Shown: positions 8,928 to 19,162 of the stretch, piece after piece
How the letters are laid out: each line of letters opens with the position of its first letter
How positions within the stretch are numbered: the stretch's first letter is position 1
Source of the DNA: Lachnospiraceae bacterium
GTDB lineage: Bacteria; Bacillota; Clostridia; Lachnospirales; Lachnospiraceae
NCBI GenBank assembly: GCA_024691425.1
Contig: JAILNQ010000023.1
Span: 46,869-110,868, forward strand
Direction of reading: 5' to 3'
Length of the DNA: 64,000 nt
The notes under the pieces: model-generated
The model's database searches: none
What the model saw: the letters and a program-made list of their open reading frames with translations, nothing else
What the model was told of the DNA's origin: nothing
Program-made: the position numbers and the translations under genes

Positions 8928-10398
8928 TTATCCTGTACATTTCTTTCGCAAGTTTTTTCGAAAATGCGCCCTTCTTCATCCTCCACACCCAGTTTCCTCC
9001 GACTGTTGAAGGAATGTTGATCCTCGCGCTGCTTCCGAGTCCGAGATAATCCTGCATAGGAATGATGCAGAGTTTCGAAACCGAGCTCATAGCAAGCTTT
9101 ACGAAAGTGATCGCAAGTTCTGCGTCGGATGAAAATCCGCTTCTGCATATGTAGTCTAGCGCCATTCTTCTGTCCGCCGCCTTCATCTGATAAAACCATC
9201 CCGCTACAGTATCATTATCATGTGTTCCGGTATAGCAGACAGTGTTCGGATCATAGTTATGAGGAAGGTAGTCAGAATCATCGCGGGAGTCGAATGCGAA
9301 CTGAAGCACCTTCATGCCGGGATAACCGGTTCTTTTCACAAGCTTTATAACCGAATCCGTAAGGAAACCGAGATCCTCGGCGATCATGTCAACATCCCCG
9401 AGTTCATTCCTGATCGCCTTAAAAAGCCCGAATCCAGGCCCCTTTTTCCACTTGCCGAATTCGGCAGTTTTATCTCCGTAAGGTATTGCATAATATGCGT
9501 CAAAAGCCCTGAAATGATCGACACGCACTACATCATAAAGCTCATAGCAGTGCTTGATCCTTCTGATCCACCATCTGTATCCTTCACTTTTGTGATAATC
9601 CCAGTCATAAAGAGGATTTCCCCAGAGCTGGCCAGTGGCCGAGAACGCATCCGGCGGACATCCTGCAACGGCCGTCGGATATCCTTTTTCATCAAACTGG
9701 AACAGTTCCGGCGATGCCCATGTATCGGCACTGTCGAATGCCACGTAGATCGGAATATCACCTATGATCTTTATCCCCTTCCTGTTGGCATACTTCTTGA
9801 GCGCCTTCCACTGCTCCTGGAACTTGAACTGCAGGAACTTATAGAATTCAACTTCTTCAGCATATTTTTCAGAATAAGCGGCCAGCGCTTTTTTATCTCT
9901 TTTCCTTATCGGCTCGTCCCATTCGATAAAGCTCACTCCTCCGAATGAGTTCTTTACAGCCATATAGAGCGCATAATCATCAAGCCAGTATCTGTTCGCC
10001 GAACAGAACTTCGCATATGCCCTGTTGTTCTTAAGGTTCGCGCGCACATATGCCTTCCTCAGAAGCCTGAACCTTGCGCTGTACATCTTTCCGTAGTCAA
10101 TCTTTTCCGGATCTTTTCCGAAATCATATGAATCGGCTTCCTTCTTTGTCAAAAGTCCCTCAAATATGAGAATATCGGGATCTATGAAGTACGGATTCCC
10201 CGCGAACGTCGAAAACGACTGATAAGGACTGTCACCATAGCTCGTAGGTCCGAGCGGCAGTATCTGCCAATAGCTCTGGCCGCTTTCTGCGAGCATGTCA
10301 ATGAAATGATAGCTTTCCTTTCCGAACGTCCCTATTCCGTATTTTCCCGGGAGCGATGCAACAGGCATCAGAACTCCGCTCTTTCTGATCTTTTTCAT
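8905..10398 (-). CDS. malQ: 4-alpha-glucanotransferase (amylomaltase)
   Basis: 497 aa GH77 motifs: MPVASLPGKYGIGTFG, WQILPLGPTSYGDSPYQSFSTFAGNPYFID, DVVRVDHFRAFDAYYAIP, AEDLG. Confidence 0.97.
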   Translation of the reverse strand: MKKIRKSGVLMPVASLPGKYGIGTFGKESYHFIDMLAESGQSYWQILPLGPTSYGDSPYQSFSTFAGNPYFIDPDILIFEGLLTKKEADSYDFGKDPEKIDYGKMYSARFRLLRKAYVRANLKNNRAYAKFCSANRYWLDDYALYMAVKNSFGGVSFIEWDEPIRKRDKKALAAYSEKYAEEVEFYKFLQFKFQEQWKALKKYANRKGIKIIGDIPIYVAFDSADTWASPELFQFDEKGYPTAVAGCPPDAFSATGQLWGNPLYDWDYHKSEGYRWWIRRIKHCYELYDVVRVDHFRAFDAYYAIPYGDKTAEFGKWKKGPGFGLFKAIRNELGDVDMIAEDLGFLTDSVIKLVKRTGYPGMKVLQFAFDSRDDSDYLPHNYDPNTVCYTGTHDNDTVAGWFYQMKAADRRMALDYICRSGFSSDAELAITFVKLAMSSVSKLCIIPMQDYLGLGSSARINIPSTVGGNWVWRMKKGAFSKKLAKEMYRITKLYGRL

Positions 10399-10433
10399 GA
10401 ATCACAACCTCGTTTTGACACATCCTGGCGCGG

Positions 10434-11279
10434 TCAGCCTTTGACGGCACCCGCAAGAACACCCTTAATTATATACTTCTGACAGGAAATGTACATAATT
10501 ATGATCGGAAGAACCGTCATTATTATGCATGCCATCATCGGGCCCATAGCAACGTGTCCGTAGCTTCCCTTGAAATACTGTATAAGTATCGGAATGGTCG
10601 TATACTTCTTCCTGTCGAGAACAAGGTAAGGAAGCAGATAGTCATTCCAAAGCCACATAGTTTCAAGAATGCAGACCGATATAAGGGTAGGTTTAAGTAT
10701 CGGCAATATCACCGAAAAGAAGGTCTTTATCGGATTGCATCCGTCTATCATTGCCGCTTCCTCGATCTCGAGCGGTATCGATTTCATGAATCCCGTGAAC
10801 ATGAACACTGCCAGGCCGGCACCGAAACCGAGATAGATTATGCATATCCGAAAAGGCGTATCAAGCTCGAGACGGTCCGCCGTCGATGACAGCGTGAACA
10901 TGAGCATCTGGAACGGCACGACCATCGAGAATACGAACAGAGCATAGCACATCTTCGAAAGAAAGTTATGCACCCTCGTTATATACCATGCGCACATCGA
11001 TGTGCACAGCAGGATCAATACTACGGAAGATACTGTAATGACGAGGCTGTATCCGAACGCCGTCGCAAAACCCTGTGCTCCGAGTGCCTGAACATAGTTC
11101 TCCAATCCCGCAAAACTTGCCGCATCCGGAAGTATGAACGCCGAATCTGTAGTAATGTATTTTTCCGATTTAAGGGAATTGATCAGTATCATGACTACCG
11201 GGTATACCCAGAAAATTGCCAGAATCCCGAGAAATGCCGATAAAACCGAAGCCGCTGTATTATTCTTCTTTTTCATCAC
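10434..11279 (-). CDS. Carbohydrate ABC transporter permease (MalG-like)
   Basis: 281 aa, EAAMIDGCNPIKTFFSVILPILKP EAA motif, six TM segments. Confidence 0.93.
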   Translation of the reverse strand: MMKKKNNTAASVLSAFLGILAIFWVYPVVMILINSLKSEKYITTDSAFILPDAASFAGLENYVQALGAQGFATAFGYSLVITVSSVVLILLCTSMCAWYITRVHNFLSKMCYALFVFSMVVPFQMLMFTLSSTADRLELDTPFRICIIYLGFGAGLAVFMFTGFMKSIPLEIEEAAMIDGCNPIKTFFSVILPILKPTLISVCILETMWLWNDYLLPYLVLDRKKYTTIPILIQYFKGSYGHVAMGPMMACIIMTVLPIIIMYISCQKYIIKGVLAGAVKG

Positions 11280-12127
11280 TGCTGCACCTCCCTTGACTTC
11301 GTGACTTTAAGCTGGATCAGCGAAATGAGTATGACCATTATGCAGAAAATCACTGCTTTTGCCTGGCCGTATCCTTTCCACTGACCTCCCGATCTGCTAT
11401 AGAAGGTATTGTATATGTTAAGGGCCATCATTTCCGATTCATGCGCCGGTTCACCTCCGGTGAGTGCCAGGTTCTGATCGAAAAGTTTAAAGCCGTTAGT
11501 TATCGTAAGGAATGAACATATCGTGATCGACGGCATTACATTCGGTATTTTGATCCTGAAAAGTATCTGTGAGGCCGAGGCGCCGTCTATCCTCGCGGCC
11601 TCTAAGTAATCCTCGGGTATCGACTGAAGACCGGCGATATAGATTATCATCATGTATCCTACCTGCTGCCAGAGCATCAGGATGATAAGTCCCCAGAAGC
11701 CGTATGTCGCATTAAGCGCAAGAAGCGGTTTGTCAAGCAGCGAAAGTACGCAGTTGAGAAGGATCTGCCAGATATAACCGAGCACGATGCCTCCGATGAG
11801 GTTCGGCATAAAAAAAACTGTCCTGTACAGATTCGCACCCTTTATCCGGCTCGTGAGCGCTAAAGCTATCATGAACGCTATCACGTTGATGAGAACGGTC
11901 GATGCGACCGTGAATGCCGCCGTGAATGAAAATGCGCTCCAGAAGCCCTCATCTGAAAGAGCGTACGCATAATTCTTTAAACCGATGAATGTTGCTTTCT
12001 TGATCGTCGTGAATTTGCAGAACGACAGATACAGGCCCTGTATGAACGGATATATGAATCCTATGCAGAATGCGGCTAATGTAGGCAGCACAAAGACGGG
12101 CCAGTATCTTCTTATTGCTTTTTCCAT
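11276..12127 (-). CDS. Carbohydrate ABC transporter permease (MalF-like)
   Basis: 283 aa, LEAARIDGASASQILFRIKIPNVMP EAA motif; 4-bp overlap with the next permease. Confidence 0.93.
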   Translation of the reverse strand: MEKAIRRYWPVFVLPTLAAFCIGFIYPFIQGLYLSFCKFTTIKKATFIGLKNYAYALSDEGFWSAFSFTAAFTVASTVLINVIAFMIALALTSRIKGANLYRTVFFMPNLIGGIVLGYIWQILLNCVLSLLDKPLLALNATYGFWGLIILMLWQQVGYMMIIYIAGLQSIPEDYLEAARIDGASASQILFRIKIPNVMPSITICSFLTITNGFKLFDQNLALTGGEPAHESEMMALNIYNTFYSRSGGQWKGYGQAKAVIFCIMVILISLIQLKVTKSREVQQ

Positions 12128-12195
12128 GAATTATCTCCTTTTTCCCAGAACATCAGCCATTTCTGTTCTGAAACCTTTGCAATGTCGGAATAAAA

Positions 12196-12251
12196 ACAGG
12201 GGAGGGACCCCGTCCGTGCGGAATTCCCGGTGTGCGAGGCTCCTCCCCTGT
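12196..12251 (-). terminator. Intercistronic stem-loop with U-tract between binding protein and permease genes
   Basis: Minus strand ACAGGGGAGG...CCTCCCCTGTTTTTA; typical attenuating terminator position after a binding-protein gene. Confidence 0.7.
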
Positions 12252-12270
12252 AGTTTATCATATGTGCTTA

Positions 12271-13623
12271 CTATTTAAGAGCGTATTCCGATGCCCAGCC
12301 GTCAACGAATGCTGATACAACTGCATCCCAGTCGCCCGTTCCTGCTGCATAAGCCGTAAGAGCTGATCCTACACCGTTCTTCCACTCTTCAGAAGGCATT
12401 GTCGTAAAGTTCCATGAAACGGGAACCTTGCCGTCAGCCGTATACTGTCTGTCATTAAGAACGAAGAGGTTCGTTGTCTCTGCCGCACTCTTGAAAGGAA
12501 TGACACCGATCGTATCTGCGAGCATCTTTGTTCCTTCAGGAGATGTAACCATCCATGTAAGGAAATCTATCGTAGCCTTGATATCTTCCTCGGAAGCTTC
12601 TTTGTTTACGCACCAGTAGTTCTCTGTACCTGTGCAAAGACCCTGGTTTGCTTCATCGCCTACTCCGATGTAGATGGGGATCATAGCGAGCTGTTCGTCT
12701 GTCATGCCCTTGCCTGTAAGGTTAGCATATTCCCATGAACCGTTCTGATAGAATACTGCCTTTCCGTCAGCGAACTCGTTCTCGGCATCATCGCCCGTCT
12801 TGCTGGCAAGATCCTTAGGATCGCATGTTGCATTGTTGATGTACAGATCCCAGATGTTCTTGTAAGCATCAAGGTAAGTTCCCTTTATCTCAGTTGTCGT
12901 ATCGATCTTGTCTGCCTGATACTCGAAGTATATAGGAAGGTTTGCAAGGTGTGTCTTGAATCTCCAGTCAGATGAAGGATCCATTCCTGCTGATGTGAAT
13001 GCGGCGAAGCCGAGTTCATCCTTGCGTGCCGTGATGTCTTCAGCGATCTTCTTAAGGTCTGCAAATGACTTGATGTCCTCAACCTTATAACCGGCCTTTC
13101 CGAGAAGCTCGGTATTCGTGATTATTCCGTATGACTCGATGACATATGCGATTCCTGCAACGTCGTCGCCGTCATAGAGTGCGAATGAATCACTCGTAAG
13201 CTCGTTATAGATTGATGAACCCTTAAGGTCATAGCAGTAATCTGACCAGTTTGCAAGGCCGACAGGACCGTTCACCTGGAAGAGCGTGGGTGCTTCATCC
13301 TTTATGATCTCGGCTGAAAGTGTTTCTTCGTATGTTCCTGAAGCAGCGGTAACGATCGTTACGGGAACTCCCGTCTGCTCCGTGTAAGTCTTGGCAATTC
13401 CCTGCCATGCTTCGTCTGCTTCGGGCTTGAAGTTTAAGTAGTAAACCTGACCTTCTCCTGTTGCTTCCGGTGCTTCGGCCGGCTCTTCAGTTTCTTCTGT
13501 CACCTCAGCATCTCCTGCAGGTGCAGGTGCAGGTGCGGCAGGCGCTGCAGCTCCGGCACATCCTGCAAGCATTGAAAATGCCATTGATGCTGCAAGTACA
13601 ACTCCGATAGTTTTCTTCTTCAT
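12271..13623 (-). CDS. Extracellular sugar-binding lipoprotein of an ABC transporter (maltodextrin type)
   Basis: 450 aa; signal peptide with lipobox (SMLAGC), SBP family 1 features, upstream of permeases. Confidence 0.93.
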   Translation of the reverse strand: MKKKTIGVVLAASMAFSMLAGCAGAAAPAAPAPAPAGDAEVTEETEEPAEAPEATGEGQVYYLNFKPEADEAWQGIAKTYTEQTGVPVTIVTAASGTYEETLSAEIIKDEAPTLFQVNGPVGLANWSDYCYDLKGSSIYNELTSDSFALYDGDDVAGIAYVIESYGIITNTELLGKAGYKVEDIKSFADLKKIAEDITARKDELGFAAFTSAGMDPSSDWRFKTHLANLPIYFEYQADKIDTTTEIKGTYLDAYKNIWDLYINNATCDPKDLASKTGDDAENEFADGKAVFYQNGSWEYANLTGKGMTDEQLAMIPIYIGVGDEANQGLCTGTENYWCVNKEASEEDIKATIDFLTWMVTSPEGTKMLADTIGVIPFKSAAETTNLFVLNDRQYTADGKVPVSWNFTTMPSEEWKNGVGSALTAYAAGTGDWDAVVSAFVDGWASEYALK

Positions 13624-13654
13624 AAGTATCCTCCTTTAGATAAATAAAACATCC

Positions 13655-13690
13655 GGTAACGGTATCGGTATCGTTATCGGTAACGTTTCC
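13655..13690 (-). promoter_or_regulatory. Hexamer-periodic LacI-type operator array
   Basis: Plus strand GGTAAC GGTATC GGTATC GTTATC GGTAAC GTTTCC; overlapping imperfect palindromes centred on CG at 13666/13667 and 13678/13679. Confidence 0.7.
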
Positions 13691-13704
13691 AACGACCTGA
13701 CGCA

Positions 13705-13733
13705 AATATACACCCGTTCAGAAAAAGTTACAA
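13705..13733 (-). promoter_or_regulatory. Promoter of the maltodextrin ABC operon
   Basis: Minus strand TTGTAA (13733-13728), 17-bp spacer, TATATT (13710-13705). Confidence 0.6.
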
Positions 13734-13835
13734 CCCCCTTTTTGTTTTTTCAGGTTGATTTGTGAATAATGGACAAATTCTTTTGAAATGATTTGTTGAT
13801 AACAGCCGTCTGCAAAATGCAACAGTAAGCAGCTG

Positions 13836-15002
13836 TCAGCAGTACGGCCTGTCAACGTTAATGACGGCGAAATGATTGCCCGGAAGGCTTTCTATCTTGG
13901 CCGATATCGTGTTTCTTATAGCGTCCTCGGAAAGTCTGCAGTCAAACGGAGCAACAACGTCAAAGATCAGATTTGTATGTGAAGGTCCTTTGACCATGCG
14001 GAAATCATGTATGGTGAATCTCTCATCCACGCTCTTGGCTATCAGCTCGCATAACCGCTTCATCCGATCTGTTGCAGGATCGTTCGTCACAACCGGATCC
14101 ATATGGATTACGCAGCTGCAGCCGAGCTTCTCATTTATTTTCCGCTCGATATTGTCGATCGTGTCATGCACATCAAGCATGTTGCGGTCCGCGGGTACTT
14201 CTGCATGAAGCGAGATCATGATCCTTCCGGGACCGTAGTCATGAACGACAAGATCATGGATACCTATTATGTCCTTATAAGATGTCACGAACTTCTCTAT
14301 AGCATCAACGTATTCCTGCGAAGGCTTGCTCCCGAGAAGCGGATCGATCGTATCTTTTGCTGCCGACAGGCCTGCAGACAGAACGAAAAGCGAAACGGCA
14401 AGACCGCACCATCCGTCTATGATCACACCTGTATAATAGCTTATGAGCGAGCATGCCAACACGACAAGGGTTGCTATCGAATCAGTGAATGAATCGAGCG
14501 CAGTTGCGTTCATCGCGGCCGATTTTATCTTCTTTCCGACTTTTGTATTGTAGTAAAACATGTAGAGCTTAATGATTATCGATACAATAAGGAAACCGGC
14601 GACAACAGGCGTGAACTCCGGCATCTGCGGATTCCTTATCTTTGAAACTGAAGTCTTGAGAAGTTCAAAACCCATCACTATTATCAGCATGGAAACAGCA
14701 AGACCGGTTACGTACTCGATCCTGCCATGACCGAAAGGATGCTCCGGATCCGGCTTCTGCCCTGCCATTTTGAATCCTACCATGGAGATAACGGATGAAC
14801 CGGCGTCACTCAAGTTGTTTATTGCATCCGCGATTATCGCGACGCTCCCCGAAATAAGCCCGGCCATCAGTTTCATGCCGAACAGCACGAGATTCAGGAA
14901 TACTCCGAACGCGCCGCACAGCACTCCGTATGCATGCCTTACATGCATATCCCCCTGATTATTTCTGTCTTTTATGAAAATCATTGCAAGCAGTCTGATC
15001 AT
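13836..15002 (-). CDS. Cation diffusion facilitator (CDF) family transporter
   Basis: 388 aa; SVAIIADAINNLSDAGSSVISMVGFKMAGQKPDPEHPFGHGRIEYV motif. Confidence 0.95.
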   Translation of the reverse strand: MIRLLAMIFIKDRNNQGDMHVRHAYGVLCGAFGVFLNLVLFGMKLMAGLISGSVAIIADAINNLSDAGSSVISMVGFKMAGQKPDPEHPFGHGRIEYVTGLAVSMLIIVMGFELLKTSVSKIRNPQMPEFTPVVAGFLIVSIIIKLYMFYYNTKVGKKIKSAAMNATALDSFTDSIATLVVLACSLISYYTGVIIDGWCGLAVSLFVLSAGLSAAKDTIDPLLGSKPSQEYVDAIEKFVTSYKDIIGIHDLVVHDYGPGRIMISLHAEVPADRNMLDVHDTIDNIERKINEKLGCSCVIHMDPVVTNDPATDRMKRLCELIAKSVDERFTIHDFRMVKGPSHTNLIFDVVAPFDCRLSEDAIRNTISAKIESLPGNHFAVINVDRPYC

Positions 15003-15021
15003 ATTTTCTTCCTTCTGTCGG

Positions 15022-16212
15022 TCAGTCCTCTTTCTTCTTGCTGAGTCCTGTATCCGTCTGCTCTATTCCTTCAGCCTTCAGCTCCTCCGGCGTGAAGATG
15101 CGCATCTTCCTGAAATCGCTGAAAAGCATTCTCGTGCTGTAAATGAAGTTCGAGAAAAGTCCCGCCTTGTACAGATTATAAACTATCATTCCGACAGGAA
15201 CCGCTATTATGAGCCCTAATGCATTCCCGACGCGGAAACCCACATACAGCAGAAGAAGCGTCGGAATAGCCGGCATTCCTATAGTGTCACCCACAAGCTT
15301 CGGTTGGATGAGCTGCCTTACGAGCTGCGAAAGTCCCCAGACTATCATCATTCCTACGGCAAACTTGTAATCCCTCTGAAGAACGGCATACAATGCCCAC
15401 GGCCACATGACGAACCCGGTTCCGAACAGCGGGAGAAAATCAAGAAAAGCAATGAACAGTGCTATGAGGAACGCATATTTGATCCCGAGCACAAGAAAGC
15501 CGATGAAAATCACTATATAAACGAATCCCATTATCTTGAACTGGGCTTTGAAATATCCGCCCACTGCGGACTTCATTGTATTGCTTACTATGACATACCT
15601 TTCCCTGACGTGCTCGGGCACAAGCCTTGTCATGAACTTTCCTATCTGTTCACGCTCCGCGACGAAAAGATAGCTTGCCAGAACGCACATCACGATACCG
15701 ACAAGGAACAGAGGCGCATTCTTCACGCCGTTGCTCGCTGACTCGGCCGCGCTCTCTCCTAAGGATGAACCGACGTTTGAGAGGGCGTCATATATCTGCT
15801 CGCCGAGGTTGTCCAGAAAATCCTTTGTTCCTGCCGGCAGAAGAGCATATCTGTGGCTCAGCTCAAGAGAAAGATTCCTTATCGCCGCGTTGACTTTCGC
15901 CCATGTGTCAGGCGCGCTCGTTACGAAGCCTACGACTTCAGAGATGAGCAGGTAGACTATTCCGTAGCATGCGGCTCCGACCGCGGCAAGAGTCAGGACG
16001 ATAACTACAACAGAACCTGCTTTTCTCCTTATCTTCATCTTCTTCTCTAAGAATCTGACGAGAGGATTAGCGATCGCCGCTATTATCGCCGCAACAACAA
16101 AGGGCCAGAAAAAAGTCAGAGCCCTAGGCAGCACGAAAATAATGAGCGCCGTCATAAGTGCGGCGAACAGATAATTAAACAGTATCTTCAAGTATTTTGT
16201 CGATGATTTCAT
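15022..16212 (-). CDS. AI-2E/PerM family transporter (YtvI-like)
   Basis: 396 aa polytopic protein; FLDFLPLFGTGFVMWPWALY and QPKLVGDTIGMPAIPTLLLLYVGFRVGNALGLIIAVPVGMI typical of the family. Confidence 0.9.
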   Translation of the reverse strand: MKSSTKYLKILFNYLFAALMTALIIFVLPRALTFFWPFVVAAIIAAIANPLVRFLEKKMKIRRKAGSVVVIVLTLAAVGAACYGIVYLLISEVVGFVTSAPDTWAKVNAAIRNLSLELSHRYALLPAGTKDFLDNLGEQIYDALSNVGSSLGESAAESASNGVKNAPLFLVGIVMCVLASYLFVAEREQIGKFMTRLVPEHVRERYVIVSNTMKSAVGGYFKAQFKIMGFVYIVIFIGFLVLGIKYAFLIALFIAFLDFLPLFGTGFVMWPWALYAVLQRDYKFAVGMMIVWGLSQLVRQLIQPKLVGDTIGMPAIPTLLLLYVGFRVGNALGLIIAVPVGMIVYNLYKAGLFSNFIYSTRMLFSDFRKMRIFTPEELKAEGIEQTDTGLSKKKED

Positions 16213-16765
16213 AGATCTCCTCCCTCCCCTGCTTGCTCTCAGCAGAAAAAGGTATTATAGTCACATCCTTTGCAGACAGCGCCGTACGTATCAGCTTTAT
16301 CTGCTTGTCTTTCTGACTTCTTTTTATCTTATCGAGTTTGGTTGCGATTATGACCGGCGTGAAGCCGTTAGCCGTAACCCAGTCGTACATGAGCTTATCG
16401 TTCGCACCGGGCTCATGTCTTATATCGATGAGCAGGAAAACGCACTTCAGCTGCTTTGAAGTATGCAGGTACTTTTCGATCATCCTGCCCCACTTTTCAA
16501 CTTCGCTCTTCGAAGCCTTCGCATACCCGTATCCCGGAAGATCCACAAAATATATCTCTCCGTTTATGTTGTAGAAATTGATCGTCTGCGTCTTTCCGGG
16601 CTGCTGGCTTATCCTCGCGTAACTCTTGCGGTTCATGAGAGCATTGATCAGCGACGATTTTCCGACGTTCGATTTTCCGGCGAAAGCCACCTCCGGAAGC
16701 TGCGTCAGCGGCAGCTTGCTGGTAACGCCGCATACGATCTCAAGATTGACGTTCTTTATGACCAT
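16175..16765 (-). CDS. engB: Ribosome biogenesis GTP-binding protein EngB/YsxC
   Basis: AFAGKSNVGKSSLINALMNRKSYARISQQPGKTQTINFY; adjacent to lon. Confidence 0.97.
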   Translation of the reverse strand: MVIKNVNLEIVCGVTSKLPLTQLPEVAFAGKSNVGKSSLINALMNRKSYARISQQPGKTQTINFYNINGEIYFVDLPGYGYAKASKSEVEKWGRMIEKYLHTSKQLKCVFLLIDIRHEPGANDKLMYDWVTANGFTPVIIATKLDKIKRSQKDKQIKLIRTALSAKDVTIIPFSAESKQGREEIYEIIDKILEDTV

Positions 16766-16775
16766 TTCCGGCTCC

Positions 16776-19160
16776 TTATGCGGACGGCTCGCGGATGGCG
16801 TTCTTAATTACCTCATCCATGCAGGACACGAATACGATATCAAGTCCTTTCGTGATCTCTTCGTCGAGCTCCTTTATGTCCTTTACGTTCTGCTTCGGTA
16901 CGAGCACCTTTTTGATGCCCGCATTTTTTGCGGCCAGGATTTTCTCTTTAAGGCCGCCTATAGGAAGCACTCTGCCGCGCAGAGTAACTTCTCCGGTCAT
17001 CGCGACATCTGCTCTTGCCTTTTTCCCCGTGATCGCAGAATACAGCGCGGTAGCCATCGTAATGCCGGCAGAAGGACCGTCCTTTGGAACACTCCCCTCG
17101 GGAATGTGCAGGTGAAAATCATGCTTCTTGAAAAAGTCGGCCTTGATCCCACGCTCATCCGCTATCGAGCGGATATAGCTCATTCCTGCCTGAGCACTTT
17201 CCTTCATTACGTCACCGAGCTGTCCGGTCAGCATTATATCTCCTTTGCCGGGCATCACATTGACCTCAATCGAAAGCGTATCGCCTCCGACGCTCGTCCA
17301 TGCAAGTCCGCGGACGATACCGACTTCATCTGACTCGCTCTTCTTATCCTGCTCGTATTTCCGGACTCCGAGAAAATCATACAGATTTCCTCTGTTGACC
17401 CGAACGGTCGATTTTCCGTCCTGATATATCATTCTTGCGGCCCGGCGGCATATCGCGGAGATCTTCCGCTCAAGACCGCGCACGCCGGCCTCTTTCGTAT
17501 AACCGCTCACAATGTCGGGCCAGACCGTATCGGCTATAACAAGCTGACCTTTCTTAAGGCCGTGCTTTTTAACCTGCTTCGGGAAAAGATGCTCTTTCGC
17601 GATATGTATCTTCTCATTCTCTGTATAGCTGCTGACCTCGATGACTTCCATCCTGTCAAGAAGCGGCCGCGGTATATCGGCAGCCGAATTAGCGGTTGCG
17701 ATGAACAGCACTTCGGAAAGGTCAACCGGGATTTCAACATAGTGATCTGAGAATCTCGAGTTCTGTTCGCTGTCGAGCACTTCAAGGAGGGCCGCAGAAG
17801 GATCACCTTTAAAATCATTGCTCATCTTGTCTATCTCATCAAGGAGCATGAGCGGGTTTTTGACTCCGGCGTTCTTAAGACCTGTAACGATCCTTCCTGG
17901 CATTGCGCCGACATATGTCCGTCTGTGTCCTCTTATCTCGGCTTCGTCCCTTACGCCGCCGAGGCATATCCTTATGTACTTCTTGTCAAGAGCCGTTGCA
18001 ACGGACTTTGCGATGCTCGTCTTTCCGGTACCGGGAGGTCCGACGAGACATATTATCGGAGAATCCCCCTTTTTTGTCAGGTTCCTGACCGCCAGGAATT
18101 CAAGCATCCTCTCCTTCACCTTATCGAGGCCGTAATGGTCCCTGTCAAGTATCCTCTCTGCCCTGTTTATATCCTTATTGTCAGAAGAAGCGCGGTCCCA
18201 GGGCAGCGCAAGAAGCGTTTCGATGTATCCTCTTGAAACCTCGGCCTCTGATGAGCCGTCATGAAGATGACTGAATCTGTCGATCTCTTTCAGTATCTTT
18301 TCCTTGATCTCTTTTTTCGCCTTGAGCTTCGCCACCTGTTCCTTATATTTTTCCTCTTCGGTGGCGGTGCTCCCTTCGCCGAGCTCCTCCTTTATGACAC
18401 GGAGCTGCTCACGGAGAACATACTCCTTCTGGTTCTTGTCGACACGTTCTTTTATCTGTTTTGCTATGTTCGTCTTGATATCGAGTATGTTCACCTCACG
18501 CTGCAGAATAGTCATGAGCGTTAAGAACCTGTCCTCGATCGTTTCCGTTCCGAGCAGACGCTGTCTGTCGGAAAAATGCATCGGGACGTTCATCGCAACA
18601 TAATCAAGAAGCTCCGAAAGTGTCTGAGCCTCCTCGAACTGCTTTGTAAGAGTCTTTCCGATCTGGGGATTGTAACCGAGCATGGTCGTAAGAAGTTCTT
18701 TGAGAATGTTGATCCTCGCCATTATCTTAAGGCGCGCATCCTCATTATCCATCGTAAGTTCCGGATTGACGGGACAAACGGTCTTTCCGATGTACCAGTC
18801 ATCCGGTGTAACGATTTCCTTTGCTACGGCAATGAGGCATTCATCATCCTCGATCTCAAGAAGGCTTGCGCGCATTTCACCTTCAACAAGAACGCGCAGC
18901 ACTCCTCCGGGAAGCTTTGCAACCTGCTTTATTGCACAGACGCATCCGAAGCCGAAAAGACCGGTTCTTCCGGACTTCGCCTTGCCGCCAGGAGTTTCCT
19001 TTTCAGCCGCAGCGAAAAGCTTCCTGTCCTTTATCATGGCCTTTTCAACAGCCTTGACCCCTGCAGGCGTGTTTATATCAAAATGAATGACCATGCCCGG
19101 GAGCACAGCCATTTTTCTGACAACAACGCAGGGATATCTCTTCCTGGTTATTCTTCGCAA
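16776..19160 (-). CDS. lon: ATP-dependent protease La
   Basis: 794 aa; GPPGTGKTSIAKSVA, catalytic PKDGPSAGITMATAL, KEKILAAKNAGIKKVLVP. Confidence 0.98.
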   Translation of the reverse strand: MRRITRKRYPCVVVRKMAVLPGMVIHFDINTPAGVKAVEKAMIKDRKLFAAAEKETPGGKAKSGRTGLFGFGCVCAIKQVAKLPGGVLRVLVEGEMRASLLEIEDDECLIAVAKEIVTPDDWYIGKTVCPVNPELTMDNEDARLKIMARINILKELLTTMLGYNPQIGKTLTKQFEEAQTLSELLDYVAMNVPMHFSDRQRLLGTETIEDRFLTLMTILQREVNILDIKTNIAKQIKERVDKNQKEYVLREQLRVIKEELGEGSTATEEEKYKEQVAKLKAKKEIKEKILKEIDRFSHLHDGSSEAEVSRGYIETLLALPWDRASSDNKDINRAERILDRDHYGLDKVKERMLEFLAVRNLTKKGDSPIICLVGPPGTGKTSIAKSVATALDKKYIRICLGGVRDEAEIRGHRRTYVGAMPGRIVTGLKNAGVKNPLMLLDEIDKMSNDFKGDPSAALLEVLDSEQNSRFSDHYVEIPVDLSEVLFIATANSAADIPRPLLDRMEVIEVSSYTENEKIHIAKEHLFPKQVKKHGLKKGQLVIADTVWPDIVSGYTKEAGVRGLERKISAICRRAARMIYQDGKSTVRVNRGNLYDFLGVRKYEQDKKSESDEVGIVRGLAWTSVGGDTLSIEVNVMPGKGDIMLTGQLGDVMKESAQAGMSYIRSIADERGIKADFFKKHDFHLHIPEGSVPKDGPSAGITMATALYSAITGKKARADVAMTGEVTLRGRVLPIGGLKEKILAAKNAGIKKVLVPKQNVKDIKELDEEITKGLDIVFVSCMDEVIKNAIREPSA

Positions 19161-19162
19161 AT

